This document shows, one piece after another, positions 1 through 9,104 of a stretch of 64,000 bases of DNA (its first letter is position 1; each line of letters starts with the position of its first letter). Source of the stretch: Acidobacteriota bacterium. GTDB lineage: Bacteria; Acidobacteriota; Thermoanaerobaculia; Multivoradales; JBCCEF01. The notes under the pieces are model-generated. The model was not told the origin of the DNA, did not search any database, and worked only from the letters and a program-made list of their open reading frames with translations. The stretch is from the NCBI GenBank assembly GCA_039028635.1, contig JBCCHV010000006.1:62001-126000 (forward strand), in the 5' to 3' direction. The position numbers and the translations under genes are program-made.

Positions 1-2605
1 GCAGCATGGCGCGGATCTCGGGATCGTCCTGCGGCAGCGACATCGGCGGCGGGCCGGTCAGCACTCGGTGTACCGCCGTCATCAGCGCCTCCTCCCCCAT
101 CGGCTTGTTGAGGCAGAGGTTGCAGCCGACCTCGCCGGCGCGCGCATCCTCCGGATCGATCACCCCCAGGATGGCGAGATCGGCGGTCCGTGGATCGTTG
201 CGCAGACGCCGCACCAGGGCAACGCCGCCGGGCTCCGCCATCTCCAGGTCGAGGAGGGCCAGAGCGACGCTACCGCCGCAGGCATGTCGCCAGGCTTCGT
301 CGGGGTCGTCGTGGGGAACGATCCGGAAGCGTCCGGTGAGGTCGCCGAGATAGAGCGAATAGAGATCCCGCAAGGCCGAAGACTCGTCGACCACCAAAAT
401 CGCGGGACGACGATCGATGACGCTTGCCACCCGGTCGATCAACCGGTGGCGGTCAAAGGGTTTGACCAGCACGTCGTTCATGCCAGCCTCCTTGCATTGC
501 GCGGCGATCGCCTCGCCACCGTGGCCGGTGAGCGCCAGAATGGGCACCGGAGGCCTCCCGGCCCGCTGCTCCCGTTGCCGTAGAACGCGCGCCGCCTCGA
601 GGCCGGCGAGGCCGGGAACCTCGAGATCCATCAGAACCAGGTCGAAGACCTCGGCGGTCGCCCGCCGCAGGGCGACATCGCCGCGGCGCTCCCATTCCAC
701 CTCGAGACCGGCCGAGCTCAGGTGACGCCGCGCCAGCTCACCGACCGCCGGATGGTCCTCGACCAGCAGCACGCGTCCCTGGGCGAAGCGGCGGAGGGGC
801 CGATCATCCGCTTCCTCGCGGGGCGGCACGAAGCGTTGGAAGCTGAGCTCGAAGTGAAATCGGCTCCCGCTCCCCGGCTGACTCTCGACCCAGATGCGCC
901 CTCCCATCATCTCGACCAGGGTGCGGGCGATGCTGAGACCGAGGCCAGTTCCCTCCTGCTCGCCGGAGCCACCGCGCACGAAGCGATCGAAGATTCGGCG
1001 CAGATCTCGGCGCGCGATACCGACTCCGGTGTCGGCGACCGCGAAGTGCAGTCCGAGCTCGCCGGGAGCCTGCGCCGTCGTCGGTCTCAGGGCCACCGAC
1101 ACCCTGCCCCGGGAGGTGAACTTGATGCCGTTGTTGACCAGGTTGACCAGCACCTGACGCAGGTGTGCCGGCTCCCCGACGAGGGTCGCCTCGATGCCGG
1201 GAGCGATCTCGCAGGCCAGATCGAGATTCTTCTTGCGAGCCTCCGGGGTCAGGCTTTCGATCACCTCTCGAACCACCTTCGCCGGCTCGAAGGGCAATTC
1301 CTCGAACTCGAGCTCGCCGGCCTCGATGCGAGAGAACTGCAGCAGCTCCTTGATCAAACGCAGAACCGCCTGGGCGTTGACCGCGATCAGGGAAAGGAAC
1401 TCGCGCTGCTCGTCCGAGACCTCCGTACCGAGGGCCAGCTCGGTCATCCCCAGGATGACGTTGAGAGGCGAGCGGACCTCGTGGCTGACCGCCGCCAGAA
1501 ACTGGCCCTTGGCCTCGTTGGCGGTCTCCGCCAGGCGGCGAGCTTCGACCAGCTCACGGCGTGCCTGGCGCCGCTCGGTGACGTCGAGAGCATGGCCGAG
1601 GACGTAGGGCGGCCTGCCGGACTCTTCCCAGTGGGAGTTGGAGTAGGCCCATTCGCGCTCCTCGCCAAAGCGGGTCAGTACCCGCATGATGCCTTGCGCC
1701 ACCCCCTCGTCCCGCAGCATCTGGAGATAAGAGGCCATCTGGTCGCGCACCCGCGGCGCCAACAGCTCCGCCAGCGGCACGCCCCGCAGGTCCTCCGGCA
1801 GGTAGCCGAGGGCGGCCGCCGCCGCCGGGTTGACGGACAGCAGGCGCCCGTCGAGGTCGTGAGTGCAGATCAGCCCCTGACTGTGCTCGACGATATGGCG
1901 ATTGCGGCGCTCGCTTTCCTCGAGGCGCTGCTCGATGAGCTTGGTCTCGGTGATGTCGCGCGCCACCGCCGCGACGTGACTCACCCGCACCCCGTCCGCC
2001 CGGTAGGGTGAGTTGATCACCTCGAAGTGACGGCGGCCGCTACCGGCCAAGGTCAACCAGGCGCGGTAGCGCACCTGCTCGCCCGCCAAAGCCTGTTCGA
2101 GAGGCCGCCGCAGGACCTCCTCGAACTGCCGCTGGCCCCACACCTCGGCGACGGTTCGTCCCACCAGGCCGCTGCGATCGCGACCGTGTCCGGCACAGTA
2201 GGAGTCGCTCACCGCCCGGTAGACGAAGTGGGTTCCGATGAAGCTCATCAGGTCCGGCGACGAGTTGACGATGAACTCGTACTGCCGCGAGATCCGCTCG
2301 GCGAGGCGCCGCTCGGTGATGTCACGACCGAAGAGGGCGGAGCAGCCCTCGCCGTCCGGTGGGGCGATGGCGAGCTCGAAGCAGCGACCATCGGCCTCGA
2401 GCTCGAGGGGACCGAGGTCGTCCCCCAGCAGCACCTGCTGAAAGCGTCGCCGCCAGCTCTCCGGGAGCCGACCGCCGACCCCGGAACCCCAGGCCGCCAG
2501 GATCGGACCGCTGGCCCGATTGGCATAGAGGATCTCGCCATCACGACTCAGCCGAACCACCGGATTGGGATCGGCCTGGCGATCGACGGGGTCAGCGGAG
2601 ACCAT
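1..2605 (-). CDS. Hybrid sensor histidine kinase, three PAS-like domains and two receiver domains (3' end outside window)
   Basis: I translated this from the minus strand; the gene runs off the left edge, so at least 868 residues are visible. Seen: three PAS-like regions (about residues 10-95, 108-220 and 235-345), a HisKA box SHEVRSPLNVILGM with the phospho-accepting His near 375, and HATPase motifs VNLVNNGIKFT, DTGVGI and GTGLGLSIA. Two receiver domains follow: LVLMDLEVPG with lysine in VKPF, and ALLDLEMAEPGG with lysine in NKPMG. No signal peptide or membrane segment is visible, so it is probably a soluble sensor. Its ATG lies inside the last codons of the upstream response-regulator gene (14-bp overlap), so the two are co-translated and very likely partners. 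The signal sensed is unknown. Confidence 0.93.
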   Translation of the reverse strand, partial: MVSADPVDRQADPNPVVRLSRDGEILYANRASGPILAAWGSGVGGRLPESWRRRFQQVLLGDDLGPLELEADGRCFELAIAPPDGEGCSALFGRDITERRLAERISRQYEFIVNSSPDLMSFIGTHFVYRAVSDSYCAGHGRDRSGLVGRTVAEVWGQRQFEEVLRRPLEQALAGEQVRYRAWLTLAGSGRRHFEVINSPYRADGVRVSHVAAVARDITETKLIEQRLEESERRNRHIVEHSQGLICTHDLDGRLLSVNPAAAAALGYLPEDLRGVPLAELLAPRVRDQMASYLQMLRDEGVAQGIMRVLTRFGEEREWAYSNSHWEESGRPPYVLGHALDVTERRQARRELVEARRLAETANEAKGQFLAAVSHEVRSPLNVILGMTELALGTEVSDEQREFLSLIAVNAQAVLRLIKELLQFSRIEAGELEFEELPFEPAKVVREVIESLTPEARKKNLDLACEIAPGIEATLVGEPAHLRQVLVNLVNNGIKFTSRGRVSVALRPTTAQAPGELGLHFAVADTGVGIARRDLRRIFDRFVRGGSGEQEGTGLGLSIARTLVEMMGGRIWVESQPGSGSRFHFELSFQRFVPPREEADDRPLRRFAQGRVLLVEDHPAVGELARRHLSSAGLEVEWERRGDVALRRATAEVFDLVLMDLEVPGLAGLEAARVLRQREQRAGRPPVPILALTGHGGEAIAAQCKEAGMNDVLVKPFDRHRLIDRVASVIDRRPAILVVDESSALRDLYSLYLGDLTGRFRIVPHDDPDEAWRHACGGSVALALLDLEMAEPGGVALVRRLRNDPRTADLAILGVIDPEDARAGEVGCNLCLNKPMGEEALMTAVHRVLTGPPPMSLPQDDPEIRAML

Positions 2606-3965
2606 ATTTCTTGAGCTTGCGATAGAGGGTGGTGCGACCGATGCCGAGCTGGCGACAGACCTCTGAGAGGTTGCCTTCGTTGGCACCCAAGGAAGCCTGG
2701 ATCGCGCGGCGCTCGATCTCTTCGAGGCTCAGGCCCTCGTGGATGGATTCGGCAGGAGCGGTGGGCTCAGGCCGCGACACCGCCGCCGGACGATCCAGTC
2801 GCGTCGGGAGGTCGGAGGGCGTGATGAGGTCGTCTTCGCAGACCACCGTAGCGTGGTGCAGGGCATTTTCGAGCTCTCGCACGTTGCCCGGCCAGGGCTG
2901 CTCGGCGAGCAGCGCCAGAGTGTCCGGAGAACAGCTCAGGGACCGCTGCGGAGCGATCTTGGCGAGCAGCCGTTCCACCAGCAGGGGCAGGTCGCCCTCG
3001 CGCTCGCGCAGCGGCGGTACGGCGAGCTCGAAAACGGCGATACGGAAGTAGAGATCCTCGCGGAAGGCGTCGGCCTCGACCTGGCCCCTCAGGTCACGAT
3101 GGGTCGCCGCCACCAGGCGAAAATCGGAGACCACGTCGGTCGAGCCGCCGACCCTCCGGAAGGTCCTTTCCTGCAGAGCGCGCAGCAGCTTGGCCTGCAG
3201 CGACAGGGAGAGCTCGGCCACCTCATCGAGAAACAGGGTGCCGCCATCGGCCTCTTCGAAGCGGCCGAGACGGCGCTTCTCGGCACCGGTGAAGGCGCCC
3301 TTCTCGTGTCCGAAGAGCTCGGATTCCTGCAGACTGTCCGGAATGGCCGCACAGTTGAGGGCCACGAAGGGGCCATCGCGGCGCTCGCTCTCGCGATGGA
3401 TGGAGCGCGCGATGAGCTCCTTGCCGGTGCCGCTCTCGCCTTGGATCAGGACCGTGACATCGCTCCCGGCGAGGCGTCCGAGCTGACGGAACAGCCGCTT
3501 CATGGCCGGCGACTGGCCGATGATGTCGCCCTGACCGCGACCCTCGACCTCGCGCTCGAGCTGGCGCAAGCGCACCGCCATGCGATAACGCTCGACGGCA
3601 TTGCCCAGGGTGGTGACGAACTTGGTGCGCTCGATCGGCTTGGCGAGGAAGTCGAAGGCACCGTGGCGCATCGCCTCGACCACGGTGGCGACATCGCGAT
3701 CCGCCGTCAGGACGATCACCGGCAGTCGCGGATGGCTCTTGCGCACCCGCTCCAGGACCTCCATGCCCCCGATCCCCGGCATATTGAGGTCGAGCACCAG
3801 TGCCGACGGCAGCGAGCGGGTCAACTGGGCAAGGCAAGCCTCTCCGCTGTCGGCGAGCAAAGGCTCGAATCCCTCCAGCTCCACCCAACGCGCGACGAGG
3901 CTCCCAAGACTGAGATCGTCGTCGACCACCAGGATCAGATCCTCTGATCCAGTTGAGGAAGTCAC
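2592..3965 (-). CDS. NtrC-family σ54-dependent response regulator
   Basis: This 457-residue protein is a complete NtrC-type activator. The receiver domain (1-125) has the DDD acidic pocket near 15-17, phospho-acceptor D59 in LDLNMPG and K109. The AAA+ domain has Walker A GESGTGKE (176-183), the σ54-contacting GAFTGA loop (223-228) and Walker B GGTLFLDE (241-248). The C-terminal Fis-type helix-turn-helix ends in GIGRTTLYRKLKKYG. By family knowledge it remodels RNA polymerase-σ54 at enhancer-dependent promoters once phosphorylated. The hybrid kinase gene starts within its 3' end, so phosphotransfer from that kinase is the natural expectation. Target genes cannot be read from the window. Confidence 0.96.
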   Translation of the reverse strand: MTSSTGSEDLILVVDDDLSLGSLVARWVELEGFEPLLADSGEACLAQLTRSLPSALVLDLNMPGIGGMEVLERVRKSHPRLPVIVLTADRDVATVVEAMRHGAFDFLAKPIERTKFVTTLGNAVERYRMAVRLRQLEREVEGRGQGDIIGQSPAMKRLFRQLGRLAGSDVTVLIQGESGTGKELIARSIHRESERRDGPFVALNCAAIPDSLQESELFGHEKGAFTGAEKRRLGRFEEADGGTLFLDEVAELSLSLQAKLLRALQERTFRRVGGSTDVVSDFRLVAATHRDLRGQVEADAFREDLYFRIAVFELAVPPLREREGDLPLLVERLLAKIAPQRSLSCSPDTLALLAEQPWPGNVRELENALHHATVVCEDDLITPSDLPTRLDRPAAVSRPEPTAPAESIHEGLSLEEIERRAIQASLGANEGNLSEVCRQLGIGRTTLYRKLKKYGLR

Positions 3966-4014
3966 AGGAGCACTTTAGCAAAGACCGGGCAGAATCCCGG
4001 ATCGAATTTGCGGG

Positions 4015-4866
4015 TCAAAGGCGGCGATGGTCCGTCACCGGCATGGCGCGACGCAGCCGCTGCACCCGCGCCGGATCGATCTCGGCGAGGGCCAGACCGG
4101 GGCCTTCGCCGACCGTCGCCAGCACCTGACCCCAAGGATCGATAATCATGGCGTGGCCGAAGCTCTCGCGCAGTCCGCGGTCGTCGTGGCGTCCCTGCTG
4201 CGCCGGCGCCAGCACGTAGCACTGGTTTTCGATCGCCCGGGCGCGCAGCAGGGGATACCAATGCGCCCGTCCGGTGGTGAGGGTGAAGGCCGACGGCACG
4301 GCGAGGGCTTCGGCCCCGGCATCGACCAGCCGGCGGTAAAGCTCCGGAAAGCGCAGGTCGTAGCAAATCGACAGACCGAGAGCGAGCCACGGCGTCGCCG
4401 CCACCACCGGTTCTTCTCCGGCGACGACGGTGCGCGACTCCTGAAAGGAAACCTGCTCCGAGAGGTCGACATCGAAGAGATGGATCTTGCGGTAGATCGC
4501 CAATTGCGAACCGTCCGGGCCGAACAGAACGGAGGTGTTGTAGCAGCGCTGTGGATCCGCCGAACGCTCGTTGAACGAACCCAGCAGGAGGTGAAGGTGA
4601 TGCTGCCGAGCGAGACCACCGAAGCGCTCGCAGGTCGGTCCATCGAGGGTCTCGGCGAGACGCACCTTCTCCTCGTGGGGGCCGAGGTAGTTGGTGTTCT
4701 CGGGAGTCGCCACCCGCCGGGCGCCGGCGGCCGCCGCCCGCGCCACCAGATCCCGCGCCTGCCGCCAGTTGCCTGCGGCATCGGAGCTGGCGTTCATCTG
4801 CAGCACCGCCGCCAGCAGCGGCTCGCGATGGGACGAAGGATCCGACGAGGCTCGTTCTGGGCTCAT
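4015..4866 (-). CDS. Carbon-nitrogen hydrolase, Nit1/NitFhit-like amidase
   Basis: The 283-residue protein is a nitrilase-superfamily hydrolase of usual length. The catalytic triad is visible: E56 in PENTNYLG, K127 in YRKIHLFD and C168 in SICYDLRFPE. The YRKIHLFDVD and CYDLRFPE context matches the Nit1 branch, whose characterised members hydrolyse deaminated glutathione. That substrate is family knowledge, not proven here. The protein is cytoplasmic. Its ATG lies three bases after the stop of the upstream permease gene, so it is translationally close-coupled, although no functional link is obvious. A general ω-amidase is the main alternative. Confidence 0.9.
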   Translation of the reverse strand: MSPERASSDPSSHREPLLAAVLQMNASSDAAGNWRQARDLVARAAAAGARRVATPENTNYLGPHEEKVRLAETLDGPTCERFGGLARQHHLHLLLGSFNERSADPQRCYNTSVLFGPDGSQLAIYRKIHLFDVDLSEQVSFQESRTVVAGEEPVVAATPWLALGLSICYDLRFPELYRRLVDAGAEALAVPSAFTLTTGRAHWYPLLRARAIENQCYVLAPAQQGRHDDRGLRESFGHAMIIDPWGQVLATVGEGPGLALAEIDPARVQRLRRAMPVTDHRRL

Positions 4867-4869
4867 GGC

Positions 4870-6132
4870 TCACTCGTAGCGTAGGGCGGTCGCCGGGTCG
4901 ACCCGTGCCGCCCGCCAGGCGGGCAGGGCGCAGGCCAGCAAGTTGACCGCCAGGGCGAAGCCGACGATCGCCGCCAGGTCCGCCGGCCGGACCCGAAAGG
5001 GTACCGAGGTGATGAAGTAGATGGCGGCGACGTCGGGATCGAAGCGGATCAGCTCGAACTCCGTCAGCAGCCAACAGATCAGGGTCCCGAGGCCCGCTCC
5101 GAGGAGCACGCCGACCAAACCGAGGACCGAGCCATAGGTCAGGAAGATGGCGCGCAGGCTCGCCGGCGACAGTCCCATCGCCCCCAAGACGCCGAGCTGG
5201 CGCATGCGGTCCCGCACCAGCACGACCAGCGTCGAGGCGACATTGAACGTCGACACCAGGACGATCAGGCCGAGGATCAGGAACAGGGCTCTCTGCTGGC
5301 CCTCGAGGGCGGTGAACAGGTCGCGGTTGAGCAACCGCCAGTCGCTGACCAGAAAATCCGGACCGAGTATCTCCTCGGCCTTCTCGACCACCCCCGCCGG
5401 CCGATCCGGGTCGTCGAGGGTGAGCTCGTAGAGCCCCATGGCGCCGGCGCCGCTGCTGTCCTCGACCAGGTCGCGATGCACCAGCACCCAGGCGGCATCG
5501 AACTCGGCATAGCCCACCGTGAAGGTGTCGCTGACCCGCAGGCTGCGGTAGCGGAAACGCGGCCGGCCGGCCTCGAAGCCGAGCACGACGAGGCGCAGTT
5601 GGTCGCCGACGGAGACCCCCAGACGGCGCGCCAGCTCGCTGCCGAGGACGGCGCCGGCGGTGCCGTCGGCGGCCACACCGAGGTCGGCGGCGGACGCTCC
5701 GAGCTGCCCCCCGCCGGGCTCCACGCCGCGCAAGGTGACCTCGAGGCTGTCGCTACCGCTGCCGGGCAGCGAGAGGGTTCCCTGGGCGAAGGCGACGCGT
5801 CCGACGGCGACCACGCCGGGGATGGCCTCGAGGGCGGTGCGCTGCTGCTGGCTCAAGTCCTGGCCACCGGGAATCAGCGACTGCGCCATCACCGGCGCGT
5901 TGCCCTCGATCAGCTTGCGCCGCAGGTCTTCGCGATAGCCGGTCATCAGGGCCATGGCGATCACCATAGCGAGAACCCCGAGGGCGGTGGCGGCCAGCGC
6001 CACCCGCGCCGTGCCGTCGAGGAGTCGGCTCCGGCGACCGCGCAGAAAGCGCCAGGCGATCACCCAACTGAGGGGACCTCGCAGTCCCGGGCGGTCGCGC
6101 TCCGCAGGGCTGGCGATCGCCGGCGAGGTCAC
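4870..6132 (-). CDS. LolC/LolE-like ABC transporter permease (FtsX/MacB fold)
   Basis: This 420-residue protein has the LolC/E architecture. A cytoplasmic start is followed by one transmembrane segment (about 43-65) after WVIAWRFLRGRR, a large periplasmic domain of about 210 residues, then three transmembrane segments in the C-terminal third (for example LFLILGLIVLVSTFNVAST). By family knowledge such permeases extract lipoproteins from the inner membrane with the LolD ATPase. No ATPase gene is adjacent, so the partner must be encoded elsewhere. The start codon overlaps the carA stop (ATGA), and the nitrilase gene follows at once. An FtsX-like permease for another export substrate cannot be excluded. 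Confidence 0.87.
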   Translation of the reverse strand: MTSPAIASPAERDRPGLRGPLSWVIAWRFLRGRRSRLLDGTARVALAATALGVLAMVIAMALMTGYREDLRRKLIEGNAPVMAQSLIPGGQDLSQQQRTALEAIPGVVAVGRVAFAQGTLSLPGSGSDSLEVTLRGVEPGGGQLGASAADLGVAADGTAGAVLGSELARRLGVSVGDQLRLVVLGFEAGRPRFRYRSLRVSDTFTVGYAEFDAAWVLVHRDLVEDSSGAGAMGLYELTLDDPDRPAGVVEKAEEILGPDFLVSDWRLLNRDLFTALEGQQRALFLILGLIVLVSTFNVASTLVVLVRDRMRQLGVLGAMGLSPASLRAIFLTYGSVLGLVGVLLGAGLGTLICWLLTEFELIRFDPDVAAIYFITSVPFRVRPADLAAIVGFALAVNLLACALPAWRAARVDPATALRYE

Positions 6133-7223
6133 CGCACGACCCGGGCCAAGAAGCGATCGAAGAGCTCGCTCGCATCGTGCGGCCCGGGCGCCGCCTCCGG
6201 GTGGTACTGCACGGCGTAAATCGGCCGGTCGCCGACCCGGAAGGCCTCGACCGTCTGGTCGTTGAGATTGCGCTGACTGACCTCGACCTGGCGCGGCAGG
6301 GAGGCCGCATCGAGAGCGAAGCCGTGGTTCTGACTAGTGATCGCCACCTGGCCGCTGTGCTGGTCGTGCACCGGCTGGTTACCGCCGTGGTGGCCGAACT
6401 TGAGCTTGAAGGTGCGGCCCCCGAGGGCCAGACCGAGGAGCTGATGACCGAGGCAGATGCCAAGGATCGGCAGGTCGCAGGCGATCAGCGCCCGGATGTT
6501 CTCGACCACCTCCGTGAGGGGCTCCGGGTCGCCGGGGCCGTTCGACAGCACCACGCCGTCGACGCCCAGCTCGAGGATGCTCTCGGCCGACGTGCGGGCC
6601 GGCACGATGGTCAGGCGGGCGCCGCGCTCCGCCAGCGAGCGCAGGATGTTGGCCTTGACCCCGAAATCGTAGACCGCCAGGTGGCAGCGCTGGCGCGGCG
6701 GCGGCTCCGGCCACTCCCAGGGTTCCGAGCAGGTCACTTCGTCGACCAGGGCACGGCCCTCCATGGTGGGGAACTCGGCGAGCTCGGCGGCGAGGCTCTC
6801 GAGATCGTCGCGCTCGGTGGTCACCACGCCACGCAACGAGCCGTGATGGCGCAGATGGCGCACCACCGCGCGAGTATCGAGATCCTCCAGCGCCGGCACT
6901 TGCCAGCGGCGCAGATACTGCGGCAGGGACTCATCGCTGGCGGTGCCCGACGGCCGCTCCGTCATGCGCCGCACCAGCAAGCCCTCGACCCACGGCCGGC
7001 GCGATTCGGAGCTCTCTTCCAGCACGCCATAGTTGCCCATGTGAGGCTGGGTCATGATGACGATCTGGCCGCGGTAGGAGGGATCCGTGAGGATCTCCTG
7101 ATAGCCGGTCATCGAGGTGTTGAAAACCACCTCGCCGAAGCAGGTCCCCGGGGCCACCGCCGTGCCACGGAAGAGCTTGCCGTCTTCGAGCAGCAGGAAA
7201 CCTTCGCGGGGCACCGAGGTCAT
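6129..7223 (-). CDS. carA: Carbamoyl-phosphate synthase small (glutaminase) subunit
   Basis: CarA hydrolyses glutamine and passes ammonia to CarB for carbamoyl phosphate used in arginine and pyrimidine synthesis. The N-terminal CPSase domain shows GTCFGEVVFNTSMTGYQE. The class I amidotransferase domain has nucleophile C257 in GICLGHQLLG and the His/Glu pair in YHPEAAPGP. I chose the ATG at 7223 (MTSVPREGF) because a GGAG stands about seven bases upstream and the resulting 364 residues match the family. In-frame starts further upstream lack a ribosome-binding site. carB is not adjacent; instead carA is followed with a 4-bp overlap by the permease gene. Confidence 0.95.
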   Translation of the reverse strand: MTSVPREGFLLLEDGKLFRGTAVAPGTCFGEVVFNTSMTGYQEILTDPSYRGQIVIMTQPHMGNYGVLEESSESRRPWVEGLLVRRMTERPSGTASDESLPQYLRRWQVPALEDLDTRAVVRHLRHHGSLRGVVTTERDDLESLAAELAEFPTMEGRALVDEVTCSEPWEWPEPPPRQRCHLAVYDFGVKANILRSLAERGARLTIVPARTSAESILELGVDGVVLSNGPGDPEPLTEVVENIRALIACDLPILGICLGHQLLGLALGGRTFKLKFGHHGGNQPVHDQHSGQVAITSQNHGFALDAASLPRQVEVSQRNLNDQTVEAFRVGDRPIYAVQYHPEAAPGPHDASELFDRFLARVVR

Positions 7224-7376
7224 GGCCGTCTCCATGTCGTCGCTCGCTTCGAATTGGGGGATTCTTGGTTCTCGGGAAGATGCCGTCGGCAGCGCCACGA
7301 GCCTCGGAAAACGCGATCCCGTCGCGTCCCTGCCGCGGCCGCGAAGAGCCGCCGAAAGGGGCCGCCGAGGTCGCGG

Positions 7377-7382
7377 TATGAT
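7377..7382 (+). promoter_or_regulatory. Candidate -10 box (TATGAT) for the secreted protein gene at 7409
   Basis: TATGAT lies 26 bases before the ATG in a locally less GC-rich spot between divergent genes, with GGGAGA as a ribosome-binding site. I see no convincing -35 box at 16-18 bases. Confidence 0.3.
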
Positions 7383-7408
7383 AGCAGAGCTTCGATCGGG
7401 AGAATGCC

Positions 7409-8191
7409 ATGAATCGTCTGCTGAAAGCCCTCGTTCCGACCCTTCTGTCGCTGCTCCTCGCCGCCCCCGCCGCGGCCTACACCATCTATCTCAAGGACGG
7501 TTCCAAGATCGAAGCCCGCGAGGCCTACGAGGTGATCGACGGCACCGCCTACTTCACCTACATCAACGGCACCCGAACCTTTCTCGATGCCGGCGAGATC
7601 GACGTCGAGCGCACCCGCACCGCCAACGAGCAGAACCTCGGCACGGCGCTGGTCCTCGAGGGTGGCCGAGTGCGCGAGATGAAGAAGGACGAGGTGCAGC
7701 AGCAGGTCGACCGCAAGACCCTCGCCGACCTCATCGCCAGCCGGTCGTCGACCAACCTCGACCGCAACCAAGGCGATGCCCCGGGAACCGACCTCGCCAC
7801 CGGACTGCCCCTGACCCGTTCCGGCCACACCGACCTGCGAGCGGCTCCACAGCGGCCCTACGGCGATGTCGAGCGCGCCAGCGCCATCGTCGGGCTGTTC
7901 CAGAGCCAGGGCCTCGAGGATGTCGAGATTCTCGAGGGCACCGGGCGCCGCAGCCTCTTGGCGCGAGTCGTCACCAGCTCCGAGCCCCAGGTCTTCCGGG
8001 CCATCGCAGTGGCCGCGGCAGCCCTCCGGCAGGCCACCGAGGACTCGGACCTCGAGTCCTTCCAGCTCGTGCTGGTCACCCCCACCGGCGAGCGCGCCGG
8101 CCAGTTCGAGATCACTCCCGAAATGGCCGATGACCTGGTCTCACGACGGGTCGATCTGCCGCTGTTCTTCCAGGCCCACGTTCAGTTCTGA
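7409..8191 (+). CDS. Exported protein of unknown function
   Basis: The 260-residue product has a clear Sec signal peptide (MNRLLKALVPTLLSLLLAAP, cleavage probably after AAA near 23). The mature N-terminus YTIYLKDGSKIEAREAYEVI resembles the short 'display-a-parameter' beta modules common in secreted proteins of this kind of genome. The middle (about 90-150) is polar and probably disordered. The C-terminal half (150-255) looks like a compact alpha/beta domain. No catalytic motif is visible, so I assign no function. It converges on, and overlaps by 10 bp, the MBL-fold gene on the other strand. Confidence 0.8.
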   Translation: MNRLLKALVPTLLSLLLAAPAAAYTIYLKDGSKIEAREAYEVIDGTAYFTYINGTRTFLDAGEIDVERTRTANEQNLGTALVLEGGRVREMKKDEVQQQVDRKTLADLIASRSSTNLDRNQGDAPGTDLATGLPLTRSGHTDLRAAPQRPYGDVERASAIVGLFQSQGLEDVEILEGTGRRSLLARVVTSSEPQVFRAIAVAAAALRQATEDSDLESFQLVLVTPTGERAGQFEITPEMADDLVSRRVDLPLFFQAHVQF

Positions 8192-9009
8192 GGCTCCGCC
8201 GCCGAGGCGGCGGTGAGGCGGATCGGCTCGAGGGCCCGTCCCGGTACTTGAACCTCCGGGAAACGCTTCGCCAGTTCGGCACGCACTCCATCGAGCTCTT
8301 GCGGCGGAATGTGCACCGCCGCTACAGCCTTGGCGTGCAGGTGGCGGCGCAAGCATTCCTGGCCGCTCGCCGACCAGTAGAACCAGTAGGGCACCAGCAC
8401 CAGGTCGAGGTCGCGCTCGGCAAGGCCGTAGGGAGCGAAGTTCGCAGGATCGTCGAAGGCGTCACCGATATGCAGAATCTTCACCCCGCCGATGCGGATG
8501 ATGTGACCGAGGTTCTGGATCCGGGCGTGGCGTCCCGAACCGTGGGAGAGGCGCAGGAACTCGACCTCGATGCCACCCCGCCGCAGGGTCTCACTCTCCC
8601 CCGGCTGCGGAAGCACCGAACGGAGCCGCCCCTCCCCCGGCGGTGGCTCTCCGAGAGCTTCCAGCACCTGCGGCGAAGAGGCCAGCAAGGCCTGCGGACG
8701 TGCGGCCAGGAAGGCCTTTGCCGGAGGCCCCTGGAAGTGATCGCGATGGACGTGGCTAGCGAGCACCAGATCGACCGTGTCGAAGGGTGGCGCCGCCGCT
8801 TCGAGCTTAGCGAGCAATGGCGCCGGCAGTGCACCGTAGAGGCTGTAGGGCTCGGCGAGGTGCGAATCGATCAGCACCGCCTCGTCGCCGGCACGGATCA
8901 GAACGCCCTCGTTGGCAGTGAAAAGAACCTCGACTTCGGCCGCGATCAGCGGCGAAACCAGCACCAGCCAACCGATCCACAGCAACAATCCTCGGCCCGC
9001 TCTCGCCAT
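8182..9009 (-). CDS. Exported metallo-beta-lactamase-fold hydrolase
   Basis: This 275-residue protein begins with a signal peptide (LLLWIGWLVLVSPLIAA) and has the MBL-fold metal motif SHVHRDH (about 85-91). Further ligand-like positions are seen in LSHGSGRHARI and ILHIGDAFDD. It ends near VHIPPQELDGV. It resembles UlaG/RomA-like or YcbL-like MBL proteins rather than true beta-lactamases. The substrate is unknown, and periplasmic location is inferred from the signal peptide. It overlaps the convergent gene at 7409-8191 by 10 bp. Confidence 0.87.
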   Translation of the reverse strand: MARAGRGLLLWIGWLVLVSPLIAAEVEVLFTANEGVLIRAGDEAVLIDSHLAEPYSLYGALPAPLLAKLEAAAPPFDTVDLVLASHVHRDHFQGPPAKAFLAARPQALLASSPQVLEALGEPPPGEGRLRSVLPQPGESETLRRGGIEVEFLRLSHGSGRHARIQNLGHIIRIGGVKILHIGDAFDDPANFAPYGLAERDLDLVLVPYWFYWSASGQECLRRHLHAKAVAAVHIPPQELDGVRAELAKRFPEVQVPGRALEPIRLTAASAAEPQN

Positions 9010-9104
9010 CCCTCGCCTCCTTTCCGGGGAGGTCTCCCCCTTCCCCTTGGACCGATTCCACCGGGCGGAAGTTCCAGCGCCTGAGAAATCGGTAGAATCG
9101 CGCC

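Noticed and set aside
722-2011. Long plus-strand open frame (about 430 codons)
   Set aside because: It is antisense to the HisKA/HATPase part of the hybrid kinase, whose minus-strand translation has all expected motifs; the plus-strand product has no domain-like pattern.
2739-3947. Long plus-strand open frame over the response regulator
   Set aside because: Antisense shadow in high-GC DNA; the minus-strand protein has complete receiver, AAA+ and HTH motifs.
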